8,273 nt of DNA from CAYPHA01 sp964410215. Its GTDB lineage: Bacteria; Calditrichota; Calditrichia; Calditrichales; CAYPHA01. How positions within the stretch are numbered: position 1 is the first letter of the stretch; the number at the start of each line of letters is the position of its first letter. Below the pieces are notes generated by a model, which was given only the letters and a program-made list of their open reading frames with translations, did no database searches and was not told the origin of the DNA. Location: assembly GCA_964410215.1 (NCBI GenBank), contig CAYPHA010000125.1:1-8273 (forward strand). Reading direction: 5' to 3'. Positions 1 to 5,739 of the stretch are shown in pieces. The position numbers were made by a program, and so were the translations under genes.

Positions 1-28
1 CTACCCATTGAGGACGCGAAGCGGACGA

Positions 29-48
29 AATCCCGGTTTACCGGGATT
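29..48. repeat. perfect inverted repeat in a structured intergenic stretch
   Basis: AATCCCGG (29-36) and CCGGGATT (41-48) pair perfectly around TTTA. It lies inside a larger weak arrangement: CCCAT at 4-8 faces ATGGG at 56-60, CGC-GAA-GCG at 15-23 can form a mini-hairpin, and ATTGAG occurs at 7-12 and 46-51. No T-run follows on either strand. It may be a dispersed intergenic repeat or the 3' structure of a gene beyond the edge. Confidence 0.4.
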
Positions 49-142
49 GAGCTACATGGGCAACTATTTTAGGGCTTAAATATAATAATCTGACCACCAG
101 ATCAGTGAAAAGGATCGTTTTTCAAAAATATGGTTTTTATAC

Positions 143-163
143 CTGATTGTATTTTTCAATCAG
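143..163 (-). repeat. small stem-loop downstream of the radical SAM remnant
   Basis: Arms CTGATTG (143-149) and CAATCAG (157-163), seven perfect pairs with a seven-base AT loop. It lies 45 bases after the remnant's final stop. The minus-strand sequence after it is AT-rich but lacks a clean T-run, so terminator function is only possible. Confidence 0.3.
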
Positions 164-207
164 CGAGGTAGAATTCATTTTGACCTTCCTTGTTTAATTT
201 ATAAATA

Positions 208-1275
208 TCACACTGCCGCTCCCGCTGCCTCGTCATCAAATCGGACAGGTTCCTGGTAGTCAATGATAATCTTTGGCTCCTTGTCCGAACGAAAACGGTT
301 TATGACTTTAAGGAATGCCTTGTTTCGCTTTTGCCAAAGCCTGTTGAGATTCCGCGCGTAAACAGCGATTGCGAATTCCACCCATGCAAATGACAGTGCA
401 TGCCGGATAACTCCCACAAATGAATAGAACTTTGAATGACTGTAAATTTACGCGCGCTGGAGTTCAAAGAGTGAAAGCTGTTTAGGTATAAATACAGCAT
501 GGTGCGCATCATACAGCGCCCAGTCGTGGAACTGGATCCGGTTTTCATGTGTCACCTTCATGTAAAATTCAGATCCGGGGAGGGGTGTCAGAATCATGAA
601 CTGCGTTGAAGAGAATTTTGCCTTCTTGGCAAATTTAACTGTTTCTTTAACCGTGTGCCAGTCATCCTCATCGAATCCATAAATGAACATACCGTGCACA
701 TGAATCCCATAATGACGGAACATTGCCATTGCCTGGGTCATCTCTTCAACTGTCTGTCGTTTTTTCATAGAGTTAAGACTTTCGGGATTGACAGACTCCA
801 TTCCGACATACACGGTGTGGCAACCTGCCTTTTTCATTAATCCCATCAGTTCAGGATCTTTCGCTATATCCACCCGCACCTGTGTAGACCATTGAAAATT
901 AAAATCTTCCTCGATCATACGCTTCAACAACTCCCTGGCCCTTTTACGGTTTGCGGTAAAATTATCGTCGTAAAAGAAAATAGTGTTCTTCTTTGGATCA
1001 TAACAGCGAAGCTCTTCAATGATATTTTCCGTTGAACGGAACCGGTAGGCCTTACCAAACATACCGGTTACCGAGCAGAATGAACAGTGGAATGGACAAC
1101 CTCTGGATGTCTGGAAGGGTATGGTAGTCATACCACCGATCTTTTTTCTTACATGTTTTGATAAAACTGATGAGTGCTTCTTCTGCTTCGCCCCGAATCA
1201 CATAATCCGCATATTCCAGTGCTTCATCCGGAAGAAATGTAACGTGTGGTTTGAACCTCTGCAATCGTATCCGGG
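208..1275 (-). pseudogene. decayed B12-binding radical SAM protein
   Basis: Three blocks of one ancestral gene. (1) About 1275-1150, frame of 1297: FKPHVTFLPDEALEYADYVI, then RGEAEEALISFIKT, the end of the cobalamin-binding domain seen before many radical SAM cores. (2) 1131-448, one frame over: IPFQTSRGCPFHCSFCSVTG with the CxxxCxxC iron-sulfur motif (C12, C16, C19 from M1131), FFYDDNFTANRKRARELL, VYVGMESVNPESL, HVHGMFIYGFDEDD, and ILTPLPGSEFY. (3) After an in-frame TAA at 448-450, the same frame runs on to 208 with SKFYSFVGVIRHAL and YARNLNRLWQKRNKAFLKVI, the usual C-terminal helix region. The 5' half of the B12 domain is missing, and the 40-50 residues normally between blocks 1 and 2 are absent. 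Intact members act on diverse substrates; this copy is unlikely to work, although a shortened core from M1131 could be translated. A sequencing fault could explain the frame change or the TAA, but not the missing segments. Confidence 0.85.
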
Positions 1276-1562
1276 TTGCTGAAGATGTAGCTTCCATTTT
1301 TAATCACCTGATGAACGGCTCCTGCGTCCAGGGCTACTGAAATTTTCAAATCAGCCGGTTCCTGACTATCGGGAAATTCCGCGATGAGAAACTGACCTCG
1401 ATCCTCTACAAAAAGATGGCCGTTGACAATGTGTAAATCCCTGGCAAAAGAATTATCCATCTTTCTTAGTACAGAAAAAAGGAAATGGTCTTTTGATTTT
1501 CCTTCTTCAATGTTTGCAAGCAGGGCAGCCAATTTTCTGTAAAGCTTTTTGGGCTGAATCAT
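1224..1562 (-). pseudogene. N-terminal fragment of a GAF-like sensor protein
   Basis: 112 codons from ATG 1562 to a stop at 1224. Only about the first 100 look native. LYRKLAALLANIEEGKSKDH, then FSVLRKMDNSFARDLHIVNG, then HLFVEDRGQFLIAEF, and finally ALDAGAVHQVIKNGSYIFSN fit the start of GAF-type sensor domains in bacterial regulators: two helices, then beta strands of the ligand pocket, then a V(H/Q)xVxxxG element. The last residues (about TTRYISSG) are not domain-like; at that point the DNA already encodes, one frame over, the remains of a radical SAM protein. The fragment is therefore probably the 5' end of a regulator joined to the radical SAM remnant by a deletion. The ribosome site is weak: no GGAG-like sequence lies within 12 bases of the ATG. 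GAF assignment is by pattern only. Confidence 0.5.
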
Positions 1563-1664
1563 GAATTTATATTTCTCATCATATTTTCATATTATCCACA
1601 TCTTGCAGCATATTCATCCAGTTCTGGTTTCCCTGCATGATTCCATTTTAAAGCGAAGCGTTCA

Positions 1665-1883
1665 TTAAACAGCCTTCTTCATCCGCTCATATTCCATTTC
1701 ACTTATCTCACCGCGGGCAAAGCGTTTTTTCAGGATATCCAGTGTATTTTCTCTATCACCAGAACGATCCTCCCTACTTTCATTAATTGGATTGCCGATA
1801 CGGTTTCTATTGGTAAACTTTACAATACCCCACAAGGCGACCAAAATCAGCAGGATTCCCAAACCACCTTCGATTCCCATCAT
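1665..1883 (-). CDS. SHOCT-domain small membrane protein
   Basis: 72 residues. Residues 5-22 (EGGLGILLILVALWGIVK) are one transmembrane helix. Residues 25-46 are a charged linker. Residues 47-72 form a SHOCT motif, TLDILKKRFARGEISEMEYE followed by RMKKAV, with the usual L..RYA.GEI...EYE..K pattern. SHOCT motifs are short C-terminal helices of unconfirmed role, thought to aid oligomer formation or targeting. The start could be ATG 1883 or the adjacent ATG 1880; AAAGGA at 1894-1899 is 10 or 13 bases upstream, which favours 1883. It stands alone between two gaps of 278 and 102 bases, so it is probably its own transcript. Confidence 0.88.
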   Translation of the reverse strand: MMGIEGGLGILLILVALWGIVKFTNRNRIGNPINESREDRSGDRENTLDILKKRFARGEISEMEYERMKKAV

Positions 1884-2161
1884 ATCACTATCATCCTTTC
1901 TTATCCTGAATTACATTGTATACTCTATGAGTACCGCTCATCTATTCCAATGGATTTATAATCACTTACTCACAGTCCGACGTTCACTTCGCATTTGATG
2001 CCAACATTGTGCAGAGCAGGATTGATATTCCGCTGCCTGGCCGTCACCGGATAGTAATACTATTCTTATTGGAGACCCTATCAGAATAACTCATTTCTAA
2101 TTTATCCGTGTGAGATCCTTGCCATTTTAATGCCCGGTGATTAAAGTCAATTATTATTTGT
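1884..2161. other. 278-base gap between the GH130 and SHOCT genes
   Basis: No gene is supported on either strand. It holds the weak stem-loop at 2061-2088, a short inverted repeat ATGAG/CTCAT (1927-1931 and 1937-1941) and the leader of the SHOCT gene. A promoter for the SHOCT gene would be expected here, but none is clear by eye. Confidence 0.5.
2061..2088 (-). terminator. weak stem-loop after the GH130 gene
   Basis: Imperfect arms, TATTCTTAT (2061-2069) against ATCAGAATA (2080-2088), eight of nine positions pairing, with a loop of about ten bases. It lies about 75 bases after the GH130 stop. It is AT-rich and lacks a clear T-run, so the terminator reading is tentative. Confidence 0.22.
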
Positions 2162-3133
2162 CTAATCAGTCTTGCGTCGTTTCTTCAACTCTGAATTGTG
2201 TATATCAAGCCAGTCAAGCAGCTCTTTTATACTGCCGGTAGCTAAAGCGATACTTGTATCCGCCGCGCCGTAATATAAATTGATCGCATCGCCATCCGGG
2301 CCTATAGTGTATCCGCATGGAAAAACAACTTTGTTTACATCACCATGCAGTTCGTAAGGTTCTTTGGGAGCGAAGATCCATTCATCCCCGCGTTTTAAAC
2401 AAACTTCAGGTTTGTTTAGGTCAAACAATGCCAGACCTATCCGGTAAATACAGCCACTGCACGACTGTCTTACACCATGGTAGATTACCAGCCAGCCTTC
2501 CTGTGTTTTAATGGCTGGCGTTGACAGACCAATTTTATTAGCATCCCACCAGGAACCTTCGCGTGCTGACATCATTAGAATTTGTTTTCCCCAATTCTTG
2601 AGATCAGGTGAGTTTGAAATCCACATATGGGCCCGGGCAGTGCTTACCGGTCGATGAATCATAACCCATTTACCGTTAATCCTCAATGGCAAAAGCGCTG
2701 CATCTTTATCATCCGGCGTCATTATCATTCCATAGCGTTTGAAAGATTTAAAATCCTTGGTGAGGGCTAAAGCCACACCCGGACCATGTTTTGTATAGGC
2801 AGTATACACAATTGCATATTTCTTTAATTCCTCTACATAGGTAATCCTCGGGTCTTCAATACCCCATAATTCTTCAGGGTAATTAACCGGATCAGGCATC
2901 AGAGTCGGCCGGGGATCAATTTTCCAGCTATCAATACCATTGACAGATCGGGCAGCGCAAAAATGTGAAAGTCCGCGCCGGTCCTCGACACGGCACAACA
3001 GTAAAGTTGTTCCGTCAGACAGCATGGTTGCGCCGGCATTGAATACACTATTGACAGGGTACGGCCAACTATGGGCTGAAAGAATCGGATTTTGCTTATT
3101 ACGGTGAAATAATTCCATGTGCTGATTGTTCAT
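2162..3133 (-). CDS. GH130-family glycoside phosphorylase/hydrolase (mannoside-type)
   Basis: 323 residues with the five-bladed beta-propeller signature of glycoside hydrolase family 130. FNAGATMLSDGTTLLLCRVEDR (31-52) and SHFCAARSVNGIDSW (56-70) are followed by WGIEDPRIT (90-98), whose D94 aligns with the family's catalytic general acid. Then come YAIVYTAYTKHGP, DKDAALLPLRINGKWVMIHRP (143-162), WWDANKIG, YHGV and GDVNKVVFPCG. R151, H160, R161 and H219 are in stretches where phosphorylase members hold phosphate-binding basic residues, so phosphorolysis of a beta-mannoside is the first expectation; hydrolase members lose some of these. No signal peptide, so it acts in the cytoplasm. The substrate (1,2- or 1,4-linked mannoside, or another) cannot be read from sequence. 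The start overlaps the glycosyltransferase stop (ATGA, 3130-3133), pointing to action on the same glycan. C225 and C228 in SCSGCIY form a CxxC not recalled as a family feature. Confidence 0.92.
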   Translation of the reverse strand: MNNQHMELFHRNKQNPILSAHSWPYPVNSVFNAGATMLSDGTTLLLCRVEDRRGLSHFCAARSVNGIDSWKIDPRPTLMPDPVNYPEELWGIEDPRITYVEELKKYAIVYTAYTKHGPGVALALTKDFKSFKRYGMIMTPDDKDAALLPLRINGKWVMIHRPVSTARAHMWISNSPDLKNWGKQILMMSAREGSWWDANKIGLSTPAIKTQEGWLVIYHGVRQSCSGCIYRIGLALFDLNKPEVCLKRGDEWIFAPKEPYELHGDVNKVVFPCGYTIGPDGDAINLYYGAADTSIALATGSIKELLDWLDIHNSELKKRRKTD

Positions 3134-5412
3134 TTTGCTAATGCCTCCATTGATATACGTGCCCGTTCAGCCAAACGCAACTCCAATAAGGATTGGAGAA
3201 ATGCCAAAGTGGATTCCGCACCCTGATTCTCATTAACACGATCAGGATGCAAACCGTCGCGGCACCCCCCGGTTTTAGGATCATATATGGGCAGATTTAG
3301 ATCATTACGTCCAAGGAACCAATCGAATGCTTTGCGGGCCTCTCTATTCCAAGATTTATTTCCGGTAATTTTAAATGCTTCCAGACATGCCGATACCATG
3401 GCCTGGGCTTCAACAGGCTGTTGATCAAATCGGGCCCGTTGCTTTCCCTGTTGGTAGAAGCCATCTGACCCGATTGGGACAAAATGGCCGGCATCTGCAC
3501 GCTGTAATTCAGCAAGCCATTTTAATGAATCCAATCCGGCCGTGGTCATAGCCTGGTCAGGAATTGATCTGCCAGAGGTCAATAAAGCGTGTGGCAGTGC
3601 GGCATTACAGTAAGAAAGTACATTTTCAAACCAGTCCCATTCTTCAGTATGATTATTTTGATATAATGTCAAAAGTCGTGCTGCAAGTTCATTTCTTACC
3701 TGATCGGCTCTGCTGTCACCGGCAAATTTTTGTGAATATTCATAAATACCGATCAGTGCGAAGGCCCAGGCGCGCGGACTGGTTGTTTGAAGTATGGCGG
3801 GTAACGTTTGTTCAAACAACGCGGCAGCAATACTATTGAATGAAGGTACTTCCGAATGGCCGAGTACCGTTCCCAATGCCCAGAGAGCGCGTCCGTGGCT
3901 GTCATCTGACCCTGTATCTTCCATCCAATTTCGCTGAAAATCCATAAAATTTCGGAAACGCTTGTTATGATCATTTAAAGCGTATCCAAGAAATGCAAGA
4001 TAACGCGAAGTTAATTCCACTTTTTCGCTTGCCCCCAATTCTTCAATTAAAATACTTACTAACAGGGCCCGTGCATTGTCGTCAGTTGTATAGCCGTGCG
4101 AATAATCAGGGACTGTAAAAAGGGCATGTTGAAATATTCCCGTATCATCTGTCATTCGTAACAGGTGATCCTGTTTTAAACGGGGGAGTTCACCGGGATA
4201 TTTATCAAGCGCTTTTGAAATGAATCCCGCCGGGATATAATGACGGCGCTCGGAACGCGCGCGTTCAAAGCTTTCCATATAGCGTTGCGCCACTTCAGTC
4301 CAAATCATAGAACGTCCGTGCTTATAAGCGCGTTTACGCATTGCATGCCGTTCAGCTTCATTACCCAGCAAACTAATAACCTGTTTGGACAATGCTTCGT
4401 GGTCGCGAAAAGGGAACAGCATACCCCGTCCATCAGCAAGCAATTCCTGCGCATACCAATATGGTGTAGAAATAACAGCTTTCCCCGCTCCAACGGTAAA
4501 CGCCAACGTTCCGGATGTAATCTGAGCTTCATTGAGATATGGTGTAATATAAATATCAGCTACACCAATGAATTCAACCAGTTCTTCCAGACTGACAAAA
4601 CGGTTATAAAATATGATATTACCTTCCACACCTTGCTGTCGTGCCTGCCATTGCAAAGATAAGCGATACGCTTCACCTTCATGTTGAATAACATGAGGAT
4701 GCGTCGCTCCTACTACGATATAAACACTGTCCGGGTATCGCGCAATAATTTCCGGCATTGCGGAAATTACGGTTTCGATTCCTTTATTTGAGGAGAGCAA
4801 TCCAAAACTGAGTAATACGATTTTACCTTCGACCCCAAATAAATCTTTGTTAAAACTCGGATCGACGAAAGGAACATCCGGAATACCGTGAGGAATCATA
4901 TCGATCTTATCGGGATGCACGTTATATACGTTTTGAAGAAACTCCGAACCGCGATCGCTCATTACAACCAACCGGTCCGAAAGAGCTGCCACCTCTTCCA
5001 ATACCTGTCGCTGATCCGGCGAGGGATCAAATAATATCGTATGCAACGTCGTAACGACCGGCATACGTAAAGCGCGTAAAAGGGTAAGGATGTGGCTCCC
5101 TGAATTTCCGCCGAATATGCCATATTCAAATTGCAGACAAACCAGGTCCACATTGTTGATATTTAAAAAATCCGAGGCTCGCATATAAGAATTGATATCT
5201 TTTTCGTCGAGCTCAAAACGGACACGCGTTGAATATTGATATCCGGCCTTTATATCATTGACCGGCAGCGCAATGCATGTCGTTCCGGGGTATTGTTTTG
5301 CAACTGATTCGCACAGATCGGTTGTAAAAGTGGCTATTCCACACTGGCGTGGCAAATAATTACCAATAAAGGCAACCCGGTTGAGTGCTGAATCTGTTTG
5401 ACTTATTCTCAA
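3130..5412 (-). CDS. GT4-family glycosyltransferase fused to a C-terminal helical (toroid-like) domain
   Basis: 760 residues. Residues about 11-385 are a GT-B fold glycosyltransferase of family GT4. RVAFIGNYLPRQCGIATFT is the N-terminal glycine-rich acceptor-side motif, LHTILFDPS and MIPHGIPD follow, LLSFGLLSSNKGIETVISAM starts the nucleotide-sugar half, and PYLNEAQITSGTLAFTVGAGKAVISTPYW is the donor-site region. It keeps E295 but has L303 where the usual EX7E second glutamate would be. Residues about 395-745 are all-helical with repeated hairpins and motifs HGYTTDDNARAL, GSDDSHGRALWALG, EWDWFEN, HFVPIGSDG, QQPVEAQAM and ENQGAESTLAFL. These resemble an alpha/alpha-toroid sugar-binding or sugar-cleaving domain; no activity is assigned. 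The start is TTG at 5412: a stop lies seven codons upstream and no ATG or GTG occurs before the conserved motif. The stop overlaps the GH130 start, so the two form an operon. The sugar donor is unknown; GDP-mannose is a guess from the neighbour. Confidence 0.9.
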   Translation of the reverse strand: MRISQTDSALNRVAFIGNYLPRQCGIATFTTDLCESVAKQYPGTTCIALPVNDIKAGYQYSTRVRFELDEKDINSYMRASDFLNINNVDLVCLQFEYGIFGGNSGSHILTLLRALRMPVVTTLHTILFDPSPDQRQVLEEVAALSDRLVVMSDRGSEFLQNVYNVHPDKIDMIPHGIPDVPFVDPSFNKDLFGVEGKIVLLSFGLLSSNKGIETVISAMPEIIARYPDSVYIVVGATHPHVIQHEGEAYRLSLQWQARQQGVEGNIIFYNRFVSLEELVEFIGVADIYITPYLNEAQITSGTLAFTVGAGKAVISTPYWYAQELLADGRGMLFPFRDHEALSKQVISLLGNEAERHAMRKRAYKHGRSMIWTEVAQRYMESFERARSERRHYIPAGFISKALDKYPGELPRLKQDHLLRMTDDTGIFQHALFTVPDYSHGYTTDDNARALLVSILIEELGASEKVELTSRYLAFLGYALNDHNKRFRNFMDFQRNWMEDTGSDDSHGRALWALGTVLGHSEVPSFNSIAAALFEQTLPAILQTTSPRAWAFALIGIYEYSQKFAGDSRADQVRNELAARLLTLYQNNHTEEWDWFENVLSYCNAALPHALLTSGRSIPDQAMTTAGLDSLKWLAELQRADAGHFVPIGSDGFYQQGKQRARFDQQPVEAQAMVSACLEAFKITGNKSWNREARKAFDWFLGRNDLNLPIYDPKTGGCRDGLHPDRVNENQGAESTLAFLQSLLELRLAERARISMEALAK
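3144..3148 (-). promoter_or_regulatory. ribosome binding site of the GH130 gene, inside the GT4 coding region
   Basis: Minus-strand GGAGG lies within the final codons of the glycosyltransferase, ten bases before the ATG at 3133. It supports that ATG over the methionine at residue 6, and supports independent or coupled re-initiation at the ATGA overlap. Confidence 0.7.
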
Positions 5413-5488
5413 AATAAATGTCCATTTTTCTTATTAAAAGGTCTTTGTTTTGGTGAAATTATTTTTTATCCTGTCATCTTAACTAAGG

Positions 5489-5605
5489 TTATATTTCGAT
5501 TAAATCGCCATTGCCGGCCACATGTAGTTGATTCCGGACAGATTCAATCCAGTCTTTCTCCAGGGAATTGCTGAATATCTCCGTCGTATTAAAAGTTAAT
5601 AGTTT
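5489..5605 (-). pseudogene. possible remnant coding stretch, 38 codons, no start codon
   Basis: The frame is open from just after a TAG to a TAA at 5489-5491. It ends with a protein-like sequence containing EKDWIESVRNQL and then HVAGNGDLIEI. It has no early ATG, GTG or TTG; the only GTG is ten codons before the stop. It ends about 75 bases upstream of the glycosyltransferase start, in the same direction. It may be the 3' end of a decayed gene, or an open frame by chance: 38 codons is not exceptional in AT-rich DNA. I do not recognise the sequence. Confidence 0.25.
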
Positions 5606-5650
5606 CTATATGTTACGCATTGACCGCATCCATTTCACTATCAGTAAACA

Positions 5651-5688
5651 GGCTCTCGTTTCGTTGGATAGACTTCGAAACGAGAGCC
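5651..5688 (-). terminator. 13-bp perfect stem-loop, probable terminator of the OmpA-family unit
   Basis: The arms at 5651-5663 (GGCTCTCGTTTCG) and 5676-5688 are exact reverse complements, with a 12-base loop. On the minus strand the second arm is followed by TGTTTACTG, a weak T-rich stretch, so it is not a textbook intrinsic terminator. Its position about 50 bases after the stop at 5740 and its perfect stem make termination or 3'-end protection the best reading. It would separate the envelope cluster from the GT4/GH130 operon. Confidence 0.6.
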
Positions 5689-5711
5689 ATATAGTCAGGT
5701 TTTCCAATTAT

Positions 5712-5739
5712 ACCAGATGACATCAGGATTATATCTGGT
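5712..5739 (-). repeat. stem-loop directly after the OmpA-family stop
   Basis: Seven-base arms (ACCAGAT at 5712-5718 and ATCTGGT at 5733-5739) around a 14-base loop. The hairpin begins at the base next to the stop codon, which is at 5740-5742. It has no T-run after it, so it is more likely an RNA-stabilising or processing structure than a terminator by itself. It is followed within about 25 bases by the longer 13-bp stem. Confidence 0.4.

Larger units (their letters stand above)
5413..5739. other. 327-base gap between the OmpA-family and GT4 genes
   Basis: Holds the two stem-loops listed separately (5712-5739 and 5651-5688), then a minus-strand frame of 38 codons at 5489-5605 with no usual start codon, then an AT-rich leader of about 75 bases before the glycosyltransferase. 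A promoter for the GT4/GH130 operon should lie here, but I see no convincing -35/-10 pair by eye. No RNA gene is recognised. Confidence 0.6.

Noticed and set aside
300..548. 82-codon minus-strand open frame overlapping the radical SAM remnant
   Set aside because: It is out of phase with the conserved C-terminal radical SAM sequence, which continues in the frame of 448-1131 past the TAA.
1595..1655. Short minus-strand frame encoding MQGNQNWMNMLQDVDNMKI between the SHOCT gene and the GAF-like fragment
   Set aside because: Only 19 codons, with no clear ribosome site or family match; noted as a possible peptide but not supported.
4240..4662. 140-codon plus-strand open frame
   Set aside because: It lies wholly inside the conserved GT4 coding region on the opposite strand and its translation has no recognisable domain.
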